DNA from: Mycoplana dimorpha
Lineage (GTDB): Bacteria; Pseudomonadota; Alphaproteobacteria; Rhizobiales; Rhizobiaceae
Length of the DNA stretch: 64,000 bases
Assembly (NCBI RefSeq): GCF_003046475.1
Contig: NZ_PZZZ01000008.1
Span: 62,001 to 126,000, forward strand
Direction of reading: 5' to 3'
A program made the position numbers and the translations under genes. The notes under the pieces are model-generated. The model saw only the letters and a list, made by a program, of their open reading frames with translations, was not told the origin of the DNA and searched no databases. Position 1 is the stretch's first letter. Each line of letters begins with the position of its first letter. This document shows positions 47,567-58,700 of the stretch, piece by piece.

Positions 47567-48495
47567 GAGCGATCGGTCACCTTCTTGAGTTCCTTGGTGC
47601 GTTGCTCCAGCACCACCTTGCGGCGGGCGGCGGCCCCTTCGGTCAACTGTATCGTCGTGCGGTCCTCAAGCCGCAGGTCGACGGAGGCGATGTCGCGTTC
47701 CAGCAGCCCCTGCTCCGCATCGAGCGTCGACAGCATCTGCATGGCCCTGGCGATATTGGTCTCCGGCAGCTTGACGACGATGCCGTTGTCGAGGCGAAGA
47801 TCCCAGCGCCGGCCGGCGACGCGGACGTAGGCCTTCACGCGCGCCTTGATCTGCGGCCATGCGTCGAACTGCCGGTCGAAGTCCGCAGCCGCCGTTTCGG
47901 CGTCGCGCCCGACGAACAGCGGCAGGTTCGAAAACTTGTTGTCGCGCAGCGGCGCGATGACGCTGCCGTTCTTCTCGATCAGCGAGAGATCGTCGCCGTG
48001 CTGCCAGATCGCGAACGCCGTCCGCTCCTTGAGCACGATCTCGATCGTGCCCGGATAGACCTTGCGGACGGAAACCTGCTCGACCCAGGGGAGCTTGGCC
48101 AGCCGCTCCCGCGCTTCGGCGACGTCGAGCGCAACGAGCGAGGTGGTGCCATCGAGGCCGAGCTGCTCGAGGATATCGATCTCCGAAGTTTCGCGCGCCC
48201 CCGACACCTTCACGTCGTCGATGGCAAAGCCCGCCGCGGTCGTGGTCGTCTGTGCGAAATTTTGCGAATGCCCGCCCAGCGACATGCCGTAGAAGCCGGT
48301 CGCAGCGAAAAACGACAGGGCGGCGATCGGGCCGGTGTGGCGGGGAATATGCACACGCCCGACAGCAAGGCTGACGGCGAAGCGCACGACCCGGCGCAGC
48401 GGCCGCGGCAGAACGCGGCCGGTCTCGGCGTCGGCGGCACCCGGGACGCCCCGCGGCAGCGACCTGCCCCTCTTTCTGCCGATCAACGCAAACAA
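47563..48495 (-). CDS. ftsQ: Cell division protein FtsQ
   Basis: A 310-residue bitopic protein. A basic cytoplasmic N-terminus precedes one membrane helix (about residues 50-72), then a POTRA domain ([20 protein letters not shown]) and the FtsQ beta domain. It links early and late division proteins. I chose TTG at 48495, because GGAGG lies seven bases upstream and gives [10 protein letters not shown]; a longer TTG start at 48516 is possible. It lies 13 bases inside the end of ddlB, so translation is coupled. Confidence 0.95.
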   Translation of the reverse strand: MFALIGRKRGRSLPRGVPGAADAETGRVLPRPLRRVVRFAVSLAVGRVHIPRHTGPIAALSFFAATGFYGMSLGGHSQNFAQTTTTAAGFAIDDVKVSGARETSEIDILEQLGLDGTTSLVALDVAEARERLAKLPWVEQVSVRKVYPGTIEIVLKERTAFAIWQHGDDLSLIEKNGSVIAPLRDNKFSNLPLFVGRDAETAAADFDRQFDAWPQIKARVKAYVRVAGRRWDLRLDNGIVVKLPETNIARAMQMLSTLDAEQGLLERDIASVDLRLEDRTTIQLTEGAAARRKVVLEQRTKELKKVTDRS

Positions 48496-49406
48496 GATGC
48501 GTCCTCCACCATCCAACTCAAGAATTCACCAAAGGAATGACCGGCGTGCTCGGCCATCTCGGGCACCAGGGATGTCGGGGTCATGCCGGGCTGGGTGTTG
48601 ATCTCCAGCCAGACAAGCTCGCCATTCTCGGAGAAGCGGTCGTCATATCGGAAGTCCGATCTGCTGACCCCGCGGCACCCGATCGCTTGATGCGCCTTGA
48701 GTGCGATTGTTTGTATTTTTTGGTAAATATTTGGTGAAATCTGCGCCGGAAGGACGTGCATCGACCCGCCTTTCACGTATTTTGCGTCATAATCGTAAAA
48801 GCCGTGGCCCTGCGGCACCACTTCCGTCACCCCGAGGGCGACATCGCCCATGACCCCGCACGTCAACTCCCGGCCGTAGACATAGCGCTCGACCATGACC
48901 TGGTCGCCGTAACGCCACTCGTCGGAGGTGATGACCTGGGGCGGATGCGACTGGTCTTCCTTGACGATCACGACGCCGAAGCTCGACCCTTCGCGCACCG
49001 GCTTGACCACGTAGGGCGGCTTCATCGGGTGCCTTGAGGTGAAGTCGAAGCGGTTCATCAGCTTCGATTCCGAGACCGGAATGCCGGCAGCCTTGGCGAT
49101 GATCTTCGCCTGCGCCTTGTCCATTGCCAGCGCGGACGCCAGCACACCCGAATGCGTGTAGGGGATCTGCAGGAACTCGAGGATACCCTGGATCGTGCCA
49201 TCCTCGCCGAACGGTCCGTGCAGCGCATTGAAGGCGACATCCGGCTTAAGCCCGGCAAGAACGGTGGCGACGTCATAGCCGACATCGACGCGGGTGACGC
49301 GGTAGCCGGCCGCCTCGAGAGCATCGGCGCAGGCGTTGCCGGACGAAAGGCTCACGGGCCTTTCGGAGGAAACTCCACCCATCAGCACTGCCACATGCTT
49401 GCTCAT
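48483..49406 (-). CDS. ddlB: D-alanine--D-alanine ligase
   Basis: A 307-residue ATP-grasp enzyme making the D-Ala-D-Ala end of the peptidoglycan stem. Motifs include [50 protein letters not shown] and [20 protein letters not shown]. The start [11 protein letters not shown] is the first Met in the frame. It begins the ddlB-ftsQ-ftsA-ftsZ transcript, with a 510-base non-coding region upstream. Confidence 0.97.
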   Translation of the reverse strand: MSKHVAVLMGGVSSERPVSLSSGNACADALEAAGYRVTRVDVGYDVATVLAGLKPDVAFNALHGPFGEDGTIQGILEFLQIPYTHSGVLASALAMDKAQAKIIAKAAGIPVSESKLMNRFDFTSRHPMKPPYVVKPVREGSSFGVVIVKEDQSHPPQVITSDEWRYGDQVMVERYVYGRELTCGVMGDVALGVTEVVPQGHGFYDYDAKYVKGGSMHVLPAQISPNIYQKIQTIALKAHQAIGCRGVSRSDFRYDDRFSENGELVWLEINTQPGMTPTSLVPEMAEHAGHSFGEFLSWMVEDASCLR

Positions 49407-49920
49407 CTCGACCTCCGGGGACTCTTTCGCACACTAATTGAACTCGCTTGCGCGGACCTGATTTGCATCCGCCCGACTCGCATTGCGAGACACTCTCACT
49501 ACAACGGCATTATGGTTAATGAAGCGTTTACTTTCGTTAACTTTTGAAGGGGGCGGAGCGCCGTTTCGACGTTGCGAATCGCGACCCAACGCAGATTCCT
49601 GCGCTAGAATCAGGTAGTTGGGCCAAATGCAAGCTTTGAGTTGTGAAGAGGCACTCGGTCGATACCGGGGACGAGCCCGATGCGTCCGCCGTGCCCGGCG
49701 GCGCCCGGTTTGAATTGCGAGCGCCTGCGACAGCGGTTCAGCTCCGCGCGATTGGTGACCGATCGAAAATGTCCCGAACGGGGGATAGCTGACGCCAGAA
49801 ATTGCCGCTGCCGAGGCTATATTAGCATTTTAATTGTTTCGCCGCGTGATCCGATGCCGTAGAACGGCCTGGCTGCCTCCCAAGACGGCAAGAACAATCC
49901 ACCAACAGGCATGAGAAAAA
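49407..49920. other. Divergent intergenic region in the division cluster
   Basis: About 510 bases between ddlB (minus) and the MHS transporter (plus). It should hold both promoters. A CtrA-like element lies at 49516-49530. No gene, RNA or strong hairpin is evident. The AT-richer stretch at 49500-49545 is the likeliest promoter region for the ddlB-ftsZ transcript. Confidence 0.45.
49516..49530. promoter_or_regulatory. Possible CtrA box
   Basis: TTAA, seven bases, then TTTA: one mismatch from the alphaproteobacterial CtrA site TTAA-N7-TTAA. A further TTAA lies at 49537-49540. It is upstream of the ddlB-ftsQ-ftsA-ftsZ genes. CtrA governs cell-cycle genes in the group; occupancy here is inference. 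Confidence 0.3.
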
Positions 49921-51231
49921 ATGAGTGACACTTCCATGACGGTGTCACCGACCGCAACGCATTCGACCACCCCCGCCGGGAACTCTCCGGCGCGTGTCCT
50001 CTTTGCAAGTCTGGTCGGTACGACCATCGAGTTCTTCGACTTCTACGTCTACGCAACCGCCGCGGTGATCGTCTTCCCGCACCTGTTCTTTCCGTCGGCC
50101 GATCCGACGTCGGCGATGCTGCAATCCTTCGCCACCTTCTCGATCGCCTTTTTCGCGCGGCCGTTCGGCGCCGTGGTGTTCGGGCATTTCGGCGACAAGA
50201 TCGGACGTAAGGCGACGCTCGTGGCGGCTCTGATGACGATGGGCATCTCCACCGTCGCGATCGGCCTGCTGCCGACCTACGCGACGATCGGCGTCTGGGC
50301 GCCGCTGCTGCTGGCGCTGTGCCGCTTCGGCCAGGGGCTTGGCCTCGGCGGCGAGTGGGGCGGAGCCGTGCTGCTCGCCACCGAGAACGCCCCGCCCGGT
50401 AAGCGCACCTGGTACGCGATGTTCCCGCAGCTCGGCGCACCGATCGGCTTCATCCTTTCGGCCGGAACGTTCCTGGTCCTCGGAGAGACGCTCAGCAACG
50501 AGGATTTCCTCGCGTGGGGCTGGCGCCTGCCGTTCATTCTCAGTGTCCTGCTGGTCATCATCGGCCTTTATGTCCGGCTGAAGATCACCGAGACGCCGGA
50601 ATTCCAGAAGGCGATCGACAAGCATGAGCGCGTGCAGGTGCCGATCACCCAGATCCTGAAATCGCACAAGCGCAGCCTCGTGCTCGGCACCTTCGTGGCG
50701 CTCGCCACCTTCGTGCTGTTCTACCTGATGACCGTCTTCGCCCTTTCCTGGGGCACCGCGAAGCTCGGCTATTCGCGCGAGCAGTTCCTCGTCATCCAGA
50801 TGACCGGCGTCGTCTTCTTCGGCCTGATGATTCCGGTTTCCGGTATCCTCTCCGACCGCTACGGCCGGCGCCTGATGCTCGTGCTGACGACGATCGGCAT
50901 CGCCATTTTCGGGATCTTCATGGGACCGATGCTCGCCGGCGGTCTTGGCGGCGCCTTCGCCTGCTCGATCATCGGCCTCGGCCTGATGGGGATGACCTAC
51001 GGCCCGATCGGCGCAGCGCTCGCAGCCCCCTTCCCGACCTCTGTGCGCTACACCGGCGCCTCGATGACGTTCAACCTCGCCAGCATCTTTGGGGCGTCGC
51101 TGGCGCCCTACATCGCGACCTGGCTTGCCACGACCTACAGCTTGAACTTCGTCGGCTACTATCTGGCGGCGGCCGCAGTGATAACGCTTGCCTGCCTGTT
51201 GCTCTCCTCGGAGCAGGAGGTCTCCGGCTGA
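49921..51231 (+). CDS. MFS transporter of the metabolite:H+ symporter (MHS) family
   Basis: A 436-residue protein with 12 predicted membrane helices. The MHS pattern is present: TIEFFDFYVYATAAVIVFP, FGHFGDKIGRKATLVAAL (MFS signature), and GLGLGGEWGGAVLLATENAP between helices 4 and 5. Relatives of this type (ProP, ShiA, CitA) import osmolytes or organic acids with protons. Substrate unknown. It is the only plus-strand gene in the 38-64 kb block and splits murB from ddlB. It ends in a strong terminator shared with murB. Confidence 0.93.
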   Translation: MSDTSMTVSPTATHSTTPAGNSPARVLFASLVGTTIEFFDFYVYATAAVIVFPHLFFPSADPTSAMLQSFATFSIAFFARPFGAVVFGHFGDKIGRKATLVAALMTMGISTVAIGLLPTYATIGVWAPLLLALCRFGQGLGLGGEWGGAVLLATENAPPGKRTWYAMFPQLGAPIGFILSAGTFLVLGETLSNEDFLAWGWRLPFILSVLLVIIGLYVRLKITETPEFQKAIDKHERVQVPITQILKSHKRSLVLGTFVALATFVLFYLMTVFALSWGTAKLGYSREQFLVIQMTGVVFFGLMIPVSGILSDRYGRRLMLVLTTIGIAIFGIFMGPMLAGGLGGAFACSIIGLGLMGMTYGPIGAALAAPFPTSVRYTGASMTFNLASIFGASLAPYIATWLATTYSLNFVGYYLAAAAVITLACLLLSSEQEVSG

Positions 51232-51251
51232 CGGCTGGCGACGAAACGAAA

Positions 51252-51290
51252 AAGGGCCGCGGCGGACATCCGCCGCGGCCCTTCTTTATT
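51252..51290. terminator. Bidirectional intrinsic terminator
   Basis: A perfect 15-bp stem (51252-51266 with 51269-51283) between the convergent MHS transporter and murB genes. T-rich tails follow on both strands (TTCTTTATT on plus, TTTTTCGTTT on minus). Confidence 0.88.
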
Positions 51291-51305
51291 GAAAGCTGCT
51301 CCGCC

Positions 51306-52280
51306 TCAGGCGGTGGCCTTGCCGAGGAACTCCTTGATCTCGTAGCCCGGCATGAAATTGCCGATGCGCCGGATCTCCCATTTCAGCATGATGCCGGAAT
51401 GCTCGAGCACGCGGCTGCGGACGGTTTCGCCCAGGTACTCCAGTTCGTACCCGGTCGCCTGTCCGGTGTTGATCATGAAGTTGCAGTGCATCGGCGACAT
51501 TTGCGCGCCGCCGATCATCAGCCCGCGGCAACCCGCCTCATCGATCAGCTTCCAGGCCGAGTGGCCTTCCGGGTTCTTAAAGGTCGAGCCGCCGGTTTTC
51601 TCGCGGATCGGCTGCACCGTTTCGCGGTGCTGGCGGACCGCATCCATCTTCTGGCGGATTTGCGCCTTGTCGCCGACATGCCCTTCGAAGACTGCGTGGG
51701 TGAAGATCAGGCCCTCGGGCGCGTCCGAGTGGCGATAGGTGTAGCCCATGTCGGCGTTCGACAGCACATGCGCCTTGCCCTTGCGGTCGACGGCGTGCAC
51801 CTCGACGAGAAGGTCCTTGGTCTCGCCGCCGTTTGCACCGGCGTTCATGCGCAGTGCCCCGCCGATCGAGCCTGGGATGCCGTAGAAGAATTCGAACCCG
51901 GCAACGCCGTTGTCCAGTGCCATGGCGGCGATGTTCTTGTCCGGGCAGATGGCGCCGGCCTTGATGCGGTTGTCGCCGACGAGTTCGAGATCGCCGAACC
52001 CCTTTGCCGAAAGGCGGATGACCACGCCGCGGATGCCGCCGTCGCGAACGAGCAGGTTGGAGCCGACGCCCACCACCGTCAGCGGCACGTCTTCGGGCAG
52101 CAGTTGCAGGAAGGTCACCAGGTCTTCGGTGTCGTGCGGGTGGAACATCAGTTCCGCCAGTCCGCCGGCCCGAAACCAGGTGACACGGTCCATCGGCGCG
52201 TCCGGCGTCAGCCGTCCGCGCACATTTTTGATGCCGTCGCCCAGCGACGCCAGCAATTTTTCGCCATTCACCTGCTTCAT
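51306..52280 (-). CDS. murB: UDP-N-acetylenolpyruvoylglucosamine reductase
   Basis: A 324-residue flavoenzyme that completes UDP-MurNAc by reducing enolpyruvyl-UDP-GlcNAc. FAD-binding stretches are [19 protein letters not shown] and [20 protein letters not shown]. The catalytic Ser lies in [12 protein letters not shown], typical of type I MurB. I chose the ATG at 52280 ([10 protein letters not shown]), which overlaps the murC stop (ATGA). It is the last gene of the rsmH-to-murB run. Confidence 0.97.
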   Translation of the reverse strand: MKQVNGEKLLASLGDGIKNVRGRLTPDAPMDRVTWFRAGGLAELMFHPHDTEDLVTFLQLLPEDVPLTVVGVGSNLLVRDGGIRGVVIRLSAKGFGDLELVGDNRIKAGAICPDKNIAAMALDNGVAGFEFFYGIPGSIGGALRMNAGANGGETKDLLVEVHAVDRKGKAHVLSNADMGYTYRHSDAPEGLIFTHAVFEGHVGDKAQIRQKMDAVRQHRETVQPIREKTGGSTFKNPEGHSAWKLIDEAGCRGLMIGGAQMSPMHCNFMINTGQATGYELEYLGETVRSRVLEHSGIMLKWEIRRIGNFMPGYEIKEFLGKATA

Positions 52281-53692
52281 GCCGTCGTTCCCGATATTCT
52301 TGCGAGTTCCCCCGGCAGCGCCACGGCCCAATGCGTAATGCTGCCTGCGCCCAAGAGAACCACAAAGTCGCCCGGCTTAGCAATGGCGCCAATGATGGAG
52401 GCGAGTTGCTCCGGACCCTCCAGATGGCGTGCATCGCGGTGCCCGCCGGCCTTGATCCGCGATACCAGCGCCTCGGCGGTTACGCCGTCGATCGGCTCCT
52501 CGCCCGCGGCATAGACGGGTGCGATCATGATCGTGTCCGCATCGTTGAAGCAGCCGGCGAAATCCTCGAACAGGCTGTGGACGCGGCTGTAGCGATGCGG
52601 CTGATGAATTGCGATGATACGTCCTTCGGCCGCCTCCCGGGCAGCCTTCAGGACCGCCTTGATCTCGACGGGATGATGACCGTAGTCGTCATAGACATTG
52701 ACGCCGTTCCAGCTGCCGGTGTGGGTGAAGCGGCGCTTCACGCCGCCGAACGACGCAAGGCCCCGGGCGATGGCTTCCGGTTCGATGCCCAGCCGCTGGG
52801 CCACAGCCACCGCTGCGGTGGCGTTGGAAACGTTGTGGCGGCCGGGCATTGGCAGGCGCAGATCCTTCAGTTCGATCACTTGGCCGGTGCGCCGCTTGCG
52901 GATCGTGACGTCGAAGACCGAGGTCGCCCCGTCCATGCGCACATTGCCGAAGCGCACGTCCGCCTGCGGGTTTTCGCCGTAGGTGACGACCTTGCGATCC
53001 TCGATGCGGCTGACCATCGCCTGAACCTCGGGATGGTCCAGGCACATGACCCCGAAGCCGTAGAACGGCACGTTCTCGACGAACTGCCGGAACGCCTCGC
53101 GCACCGCGTCGAAGCTGCCGTAGTGGTCGAGATGCTCGGGATCGATGTTGGTGACCACCGCCACGTCGGCCGGTAGCTTCAGGAAGGTGCCGTCGGATTC
53201 GTCGGCCTCCACGACCATCCACTCGCCCTCGCCCATGCGCGCGTTGGTGCCGTAGGCGTTGATGATGCCGCCGTTGATGACCGTCGGGTCCAGGCCGCCT
53301 GCCTCGAGCAGGGCCGCCACCATCGACGTCGTCGTCGTCTTGCCGTGCGTGCCGCCGATCGCGATGGCGTTGCGGAAGCGCATCAGCTCGGCCAGCATCT
53401 CGGCGCGGCGCACGACCGGCAGGAACTTCTCGCGGGCAGCGACGAGCTCGGGATTGTCCTGCCTGATCGCCGTGGAAACGACCACCACCTCGGCATCACC
53501 CAGGTTCTCGGCCGCGTGGCCGACGGCGACCTTGATGCCCTTGTCGCGCAGCCGCTGCACGTTGGCGCTGTCGGACTGGTCGGAGCCTTGAACCCGGTGA
53601 CCGAGATTGTGCAGCACCTCGGCGATGCCGCTCATGCCGATGCCGCCGATTCCGATGAAATGAACGAGCCCTATGCTCTTCGGCATCTTCAT
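52277..53692 (-). CDS. murC: UDP-N-acetylmuramate--L-alanine ligase
   Basis: A 471-residue Mur ligase adding the first stem residue, L-Ala. The N-terminal UDP-binding motif is [15 protein letters not shown]. The ATP site has [17 protein letters not shown], with [13 protein letters not shown] and [15 protein letters not shown] downstream. The C-terminal domain contains [15 protein letters not shown]. It overlaps murG upstream and murB downstream by four bases each. Confidence 0.98.
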   Translation of the reverse strand: MKMPKSIGLVHFIGIGGIGMSGIAEVLHNLGHRVQGSDQSDSANVQRLRDKGIKVAVGHAAENLGDAEVVVVSTAIRQDNPELVAAREKFLPVVRRAEMLAELMRFRNAIAIGGTHGKTTTTSMVAALLEAGGLDPTVINGGIINAYGTNARMGEGEWMVVEADESDGTFLKLPADVAVVTNIDPEHLDHYGSFDAVREAFRQFVENVPFYGFGVMCLDHPEVQAMVSRIEDRKVVTYGENPQADVRFGNVRMDGATSVFDVTIRKRRTGQVIELKDLRLPMPGRHNVSNATAAVAVAQRLGIEPEAIARGLASFGGVKRRFTHTGSWNGVNVYDDYGHHPVEIKAVLKAAREAAEGRIIAIHQPHRYSRVHSLFEDFAGCFNDADTIMIAPVYAAGEEPIDGVTAEALVSRIKAGGHRDARHLEGPEQLASIIGAIAKPGDFVVLLGAGSITHWAVALPGELARISGTTA

Positions 53693-54813
53693 GCCCGTTC
53701 TCCTTTGAGTTCCGCTATCGTCCTGCCGTTCGCAATAGACTCCACCATTGCGGCGAGCAAGCGGGCGGCGTCCGGCTTGCCTGCCTTCCGGGCGTTCCTT
53801 GCCATCTCGACCATGCGCTCCGGATGCGTCATCGCCTCGGCGATGATGGATGCAAGCCGCTCGGGTGAAAGTTCCGACTGCGCGATCACCTGTGCGCCGC
53901 CAGCGGCGGCCAGCGCGGCCGCATTGGCCGCCTGGTCGTGATCGAGCGCGTACGGATAGGGCACGAGCACGGAGGGGCGGCCAATGACGGATATCTCCGA
54001 CACCGTCGAAGCACCGGAGCGGCAGATGACGAGATGGGCGCGTGCCAACCGCTCGGCCATGTCGGTGAAGAACGGCGAGACTTCGGCCGGCAGAGCCAGC
54101 TTCTCATAGATCGCCTCGACGCCCTCGCGATCCTCGGCACGCGCCTGCTGGGTGATGCGCAGGCGCGCCCGCTTGGCCTCGCTCAGCCGGCAGATGGCCT
54201 GCGGCACCGCCTTAGAGAAGAATTGCGCCCCCTGGCTGCCTCCGAAAACGACGAGGTGGAATTCGCCATCGGCCGCCGACGGCTCGTATGCCACCTCGGC
54301 GGCTGCGAGCACGGCAGGCCTGACAGGATTGCCGGTGGTCACCGTCTTCGCTGCATAAGGCCCCTCGCCGTCCGGCAGGAAGCCGCCAGCGATCGCCTGG
54401 ACGCGCCCGGCGAGCGCCTTGTTGGCGCGCCCCATCACCGCGTTCTGCTCATGGATCATCGAGGGAATGTTCATGCCGGTCGCAGCCAGGAGCGGCGGCA
54501 AGGTCGGATAGCCGCCGAAGCCGACGACGGCCTTCGGCCGCAGGCGCGCCAGCAGGCGCCGGGCGGCCCGCAAGCCCTTCCAGAGCGTCAGCAGCGATGA
54601 GAGGACCTTCACCGGGTTCTTCGAGCCGATCGTCGCCGAAGGGACGACATGGATCTCGTCGGCGGGGAACTTGCCGGCGAACCGCTCGGCCCGGCTGTCG
54701 GTGACGAGGTGCACCGACCAGCCGTTCGCCTTCAGCTCGTGCGCCAGCGCCTCGGCCGGAAAAAGATGGCCGCCGGTGCCGCCGGCGGCAAGCAGGATGA
54801 TGCCCTTGCTCAT
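53689..54813 (-). CDS. murG: Undecaprenyldiphospho-muramoylpentapeptide GlcNAc transferase
   Basis: A 374-residue GT-B glycosyltransferase that turns lipid I into lipid II on the inner face of the membrane. The N-terminal glycine loop is [16 protein letters not shown], with a second loop [17 protein letters not shown] and the UDP-GlcNAc region [25 protein letters not shown]. It lies three bases after ftsW and overlaps murC by four bases. Confidence 0.98.
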   Translation of the reverse strand: MSKGIILLAAGGTGGHLFPAEALAHELKANGWSVHLVTDSRAERFAGKFPADEIHVVPSATIGSKNPVKVLSSLLTLWKGLRAARRLLARLRPKAVVGFGGYPTLPPLLAATGMNIPSMIHEQNAVMGRANKALAGRVQAIAGGFLPDGEGPYAAKTVTTGNPVRPAVLAAAEVAYEPSAADGEFHLVVFGGSQGAQFFSKAVPQAICRLSEAKRARLRITQQARAEDREGVEAIYEKLALPAEVSPFFTDMAERLARAHLVICRSGASTVSEISVIGRPSVLVPYPYALDHDQAANAAALAAAGGAQVIAQSELSPERLASIIAEAMTHPERMVEMARNARKAGKPDAARLLAAMVESIANGRTIAELKGERA

Positions 54814-54816
54814 AGG

Positions 54817-55971
54817 TTACTCCGCAGGCGACAACATGCCGGACCGGAACAGGCTGCGCTCGGCCGCCCGCTTTTCGGGACGGTGCCGCGTCAATGCCAG
54901 GATAAAGCCGGCCGTGACGCAGACCGCCACCATGGACGAGCCGCCATACGAGATCAGCGGCAGCGTCATGCCCTTGGCCGGCAGCAGTTCGAGGTTCACG
55001 CCGATGTTGATCATCGATTGCGTGCCGATCAGAAGCACGAGACCGGCAACGGCGAAACGGTTGAAGTCGTTGCGCTCCTTGAAGGCGTGGTTCAAGCCGC
55101 GCAAGACGATGAAGGCAAAGACGGCGACGATGATCATGCAAAAGACGATGCCGAATTCCTCGGCCGCGACAGAGAATATGAAGTCGGTGTGGCTGTCCGG
55201 GATGATGCGCTTGACGACGCCCTCGCCCGGTCCCTTGCCGAACCAGTCGCCGCGGATGATGGCCTCGCGGGCAGTATCCACCTGGAACGTGTCGCCCTCG
55301 CCAGTGAGGAACCGGTCGATACGGCCGGCCACGTGGTCGAAGAGATAATAGGCCGATGCGAACGCACCGATCGCCACACCGCCGAGCAGGAGGATCCAGA
55401 TCCACGGCATCCCGGCCATGAAGAACATGCCGCCCCATACGGCGGTGACGAGGATCGTCTGGCCAAGGTCGGGCTGGGCGACCAGCAGGGCCGCGACGAT
55501 GACGAACAGCAGGATGGAGAAGAGGTTGCCGGGGATCTCCGGTTGGCGGGCGTGCTCGGAGAACAGCCAGGCGCAGAGAACGACGAAGGCAGGCTTCATG
55601 AACTCGGAGGGCTGGATCGACAGGCTGCCGATCGAGATCCAGCGCCGCGCGCCCTTCACCTCGACGCCGAAGAAGAGCGCCAGCACCATCAGCGCCAGCG
55701 CCACGACGAGCAGGATGGCCGCGGTTCGGCGCACCTGGCGGGGCGACAGGAACGAGATGGCCACCATGGTGACGATCGCCGGAAGGAGGAAGGCGAAATG
55801 GCGCTTGACGAAGTGGAAGCTGTCGAGGTTCAGCCGCTCCGCCACCGCCGGGCTTGCCGCAAACGACAGCATGAAGCCGATCCCGAGGAGCAGGATGAAG
55901 GCGGCAAGAAAAAACCTGTCTATCGTCCAGAACCAATCGGCAACCGGACCACGCTCGGCACGACTAACCAT
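54817..55971 (-). CDS. ftsW: Septal peptidoglycan polymerase FtsW
   Basis: A 384-residue SEDS protein with about ten membrane helices, polymerising lipid II at the septum with FtsI. Hallmarks are GARRWISIGSLSIQPSEFMK, VAQPDLGQTILV with the essential Asp, and the C-terminal GMTLPLISYGGSSM. It sits between murD (9-base gap) and murG (3-base gap). Confidence 0.97.
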   Translation of the reverse strand: MVSRAERGPVADWFWTIDRFFLAAFILLLGIGFMLSFAASPAVAERLNLDSFHFVKRHFAFLLPAIVTMVAISFLSPRQVRRTAAILLVVALALMVLALFFGVEVKGARRWISIGSLSIQPSEFMKPAFVVLCAWLFSEHARQPEIPGNLFSILLFVIVAALLVAQPDLGQTILVTAVWGGMFFMAGMPWIWILLLGGVAIGAFASAYYLFDHVAGRIDRFLTGEGDTFQVDTAREAIIRGDWFGKGPGEGVVKRIIPDSHTDFIFSVAAEEFGIVFCMIIVAVFAFIVLRGLNHAFKERNDFNRFAVAGLVLLIGTQSMINIGVNLELLPAKGMTLPLISYGGSSMVAVCVTAGFILALTRHRPEKRAAERSLFRSGMLSPAE

Positions 55972-55980
55972 GGCAATCCC

Positions 55981-57384
55981 CTATCCGTTTGCCTCGATCA
56001 GCATGGTCACGCCCGGAAGGGCGGCGACGTGGCCGACGAAGGCATCGCCCCTGACTTCGAAGTTCTTGTACTGGTCGAAGCTTGCGCAGGCCGGGGAAAG
56101 CAGAACCGCAACCGGCCCCGTTGCATCCTGCTCCGCGTCCGCCGCCGCATGCAGCACGGCCCGCTCGAGCGTGCCGGAAATTTCGTAGGCGACCCGGTCG
56201 CCCAGCGTCGCGGCAAATGCGGGCGCTGCCTCGCCGATCAGATAGGCCTTGGCGATCTTCGGGAAATAGCCGCTGAGGGTGGAGATGCCGCCTTCCTTCG
56301 GCAGGCCGCCGGCGATCCAGTAGATGCGATCGTAGCTCGACAGCGCCGGCGCTGCGGCATCGGCGTTGGTGGCCTTGGAGTCATTGACGAAGACCACGCT
56401 GCCCTTGCGGCCGACCGGCTGCATGCGATGCTTCAGCCCCGGGAAGGAGGAAAGGCCGGCGCGAATCTCGTCCTCGTCGACACCAACGGCGAGGCAGGCG
56501 GCGATCGCCGCGGCCGCGTTCTGGGCATTGTGGCCGCCGCGCAGCGTCTGGATGTCGGAGAGATCGGTGAACAGGCGACTTGCGCCGTCAAGCGCCAGGA
56601 AGATGCGCGCACCTTCCGCATATACGCCGTCGATGACCGGCTGGCGTCGCGAGACGCGCACCACCTTCGTGCCGGAGCGCTCGACCCGATCGGCGATCAG
56701 CGTGGTGTACGTGTCGTCGACAGCGACGATCGCGGTGTCGCTACCGGCGACCAGCCGCTCCTTGACGTCGGCGTAATGCTGCATGGTGCCATGCCGATCG
56801 AGGTGATCGGGCGTCAGGTTCAGGAGGATGCCGGCAGTCGGATCGATCGTCGGCGCCAGGTCGATCTGGTATGAGGAGCACTCGACGACGAAGAACCGCC
56901 CCGCCTTCAGCGGATCGAGTGTCAGCACGGCGGTGCCGATGTTGCCGCCAAGCTGCGTGTCGCGCCCGCTTGCCTTCAGGATGTGGGCAATCAGCGCCGT
57001 GGTCGTGGACTTACCGTTCGTGCCGGTAATGGCGATGAACGGGCAATCGGGCGCGTATGCGCGGCGCTCGCGGACGAACAGCTCGACGTCACCGATGATC
57101 TCGACCCCGGCGGCGCGCGCCAGGTCGACGCTCCAGTGCGGTTTCGGATGGGTGAGCGGCACGCCGGGCGACAGGACGAAGGCAGAGACCGCGGACCAGT
57201 CGATCTGCCGCAGGTCGGCGGTCGCAATGCGCGCGGCCTCGGCCTTGGCGACGCTGTCCGGATTGTCGTCCCAGGCGACGACCCTGGCGCCGCCGGCGGC
57301 AAGCGCCTGTGCCGTTGCAAGCCCGGAGCCCCCGAGCCCGAAGAGCGCGACGTTCTTGTCCTTCAGGGTCGTGACCGGGATCAT
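55981..57384 (-). CDS. murD: UDP-N-acetylmuramoylalanine--D-glutamate ligase
   Basis: A 467-residue Mur ligase adding D-Glu. The N-terminal dinucleotide-like fold is [20 protein letters not shown]. The ATP site is [18 protein letters not shown], with [14 protein letters not shown] following. The C-terminal domain includes [11 protein letters not shown] and [20 protein letters not shown], typical of MurD. It lies four bases after mraY. Confidence 0.98.
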   Translation of the reverse strand: MIPVTTLKDKNVALFGLGGSGLATAQALAAGGARVVAWDDNPDSVAKAEAARIATADLRQIDWSAVSAFVLSPGVPLTHPKPHWSVDLARAAGVEIIGDVELFVRERRAYAPDCPFIAITGTNGKSTTTALIAHILKASGRDTQLGGNIGTAVLTLDPLKAGRFFVVECSSYQIDLAPTIDPTAGILLNLTPDHLDRHGTMQHYADVKERLVAGSDTAIVAVDDTYTTLIADRVERSGTKVVRVSRRQPVIDGVYAEGARIFLALDGASRLFTDLSDIQTLRGGHNAQNAAAAIAACLAVGVDEDEIRAGLSSFPGLKHRMQPVGRKGSVVFVNDSKATNADAAAPALSSYDRIYWIAGGLPKEGGISTLSGYFPKIAKAYLIGEAAPAFAATLGDRVAYEISGTLERAVLHAAADAEQDATGPVAVLLSPACASFDQYKNFEVRGDAFVGHVAALPGVTMLIEANG

Positions 57385-57388
57385 CGGC

Positions 57389-58489
57389 TCACCGCAGCTT
57401 CAGGGTCGACAGGCCGACCAGCGCGAGGATGACGGCAATAATCCAGAAGCGGATGACGACCTGGCTCTCCGTCCAGCCCTTCTTTTCGAAGTGATGGTGG
57501 ATCGGGGCCATCAAAAACACCCGCTTGCCGGTGAGCTTGAACGAGGCGACCTGGATGATCACCGACAGCGTTTCCATCACGAACAGACCGCCGATGATCG
57601 CCATGACGATCTCGTGCTTGGTCGCGACGGCGACCGTGCCGATCAGGCCGCCGAGCGCCAGCGAGCCGGTATCGCCCATGAAGATGGCCGCCGGGGGCGC
57701 ATTGAACCAGAGGAAGCCAAGGCCGGCGCCGATGACCGCGCCGAGGATGACTGCGAGCTCGCCGGTACCGGGAACGAAGTGGATCTGCAGGTAGTTCGCG
57801 AACACCGCGTTGCCGGCGAGGTAGGCGATGACGCCGAAAGAGGCGGCCGAGATCATCACCGGCACGGTCGCAAGCCCGTCCAGTCCGTCAGTGAGGTTCA
57901 CCGCGTTGCCGGCGGCGACGATCACGAAGCCGCCAAACAGCACGAAGAAGATGCCGAGGTTGAGCAGCAAGTCCTTGAAGAACGGAAAGGCGACCGAGGA
58001 ACCGAGGGTGGAGCCGGTCACGCCGGTGGAAAGGGCCGCACGCATCATGAAGAAGGTGGCGATCCCGGCGATGATGAATTCGAGCCCGAGCCGGGCCTTG
58101 CCGGAAAACCCTTTGTCCGTCTGCTTGGTCACTTTCAGGTAATCGTCGTAGAAGCCGATCGCCCCGAAGCCGAGGGTGACCAGAAGCGTCGCGACGACGT
58201 AGATGTTGGAGAGGTCGGCCCAGAGCAGCGAACTGCCGACGATGCCGGCAAGGATCATGATGCCGCCCATGGTCGGCGTGCCGGCCTTCTTGAAGTGGGT
58301 CTGCGGCCCATCGGCGCGGATCGGTTGCCCCTTCCCCTGGCGGACGCGCAGCGAGGCGATGATCGCCGGCCCGAACAGGAAGACAATAGTGGCCGAGGTA
58401 AACAGCGCTGCCCCAGTGCGGAACGTGATGTAGCGGAAGAGATTGAAGATCTGGACTCTATCCGCCAGTTCGACAAGCCAAAGCAGCAT
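57389..58489 (-). CDS. mraY: Phospho-N-acetylmuramoyl-pentapeptide transferase
   Basis: A 366-residue enzyme with about ten membrane helices that makes lipid I from UDP-MurNAc-pentapeptide and undecaprenyl phosphate. Conserved stretches are [29 protein letters not shown] with the Asp pair, [29 protein letters not shown] and [15 protein letters not shown] chose the ATG at 58489 ([12 protein letters not shown]); the frame is open 48 codons upstream without similarity. A gap of about 210 bases follows murF. Confidence 0.98.
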   Translation of the reverse strand: MLLWLVELADRVQIFNLFRYITFRTGAALFTSATIVFLFGPAIIASLRVRQGKGQPIRADGPQTHFKKAGTPTMGGIMILAGIVGSSLLWADLSNIYVVATLLVTLGFGAIGFYDDYLKVTKQTDKGFSGKARLGLEFIIAGIATFFMMRAALSTGVTGSTLGSSVAFPFFKDLLLNLGIFFVLFGGFVIVAAGNAVNLTDGLDGLATVPVMISAASFGVIAYLAGNAVFANYLQIHFVPGTGELAVILGAVIGAGLGFLWFNAPPAAIFMGDTGSLALGGLIGTVAVATKHEIVMAIIGGLFVMETLSVIIQVASFKLTGKRVFLMAPIHHHFEKKGWTESQVVIRFWIIAVILALVGLSTLKLR

Positions 58490-58700
58490 TCTGGACCTTT
58501 CCCCAGAGGTTTTGCGGGAGTCGCGGCCGCCGGAGGACGTCCAGGCCGGAAAGTGACCGCACCAATTACGAAACTTCGAGGCGCAAGGGCGGTCTTGCCC
58601 GGCGTGCCCCTTTTCGCGCACGGGTCCCCGCACCGTCAGGCACCAGGGTCATGCGCAGATACTCGTCACGAGGCCTTGTACCCGGCAGGCACACAGCGCT

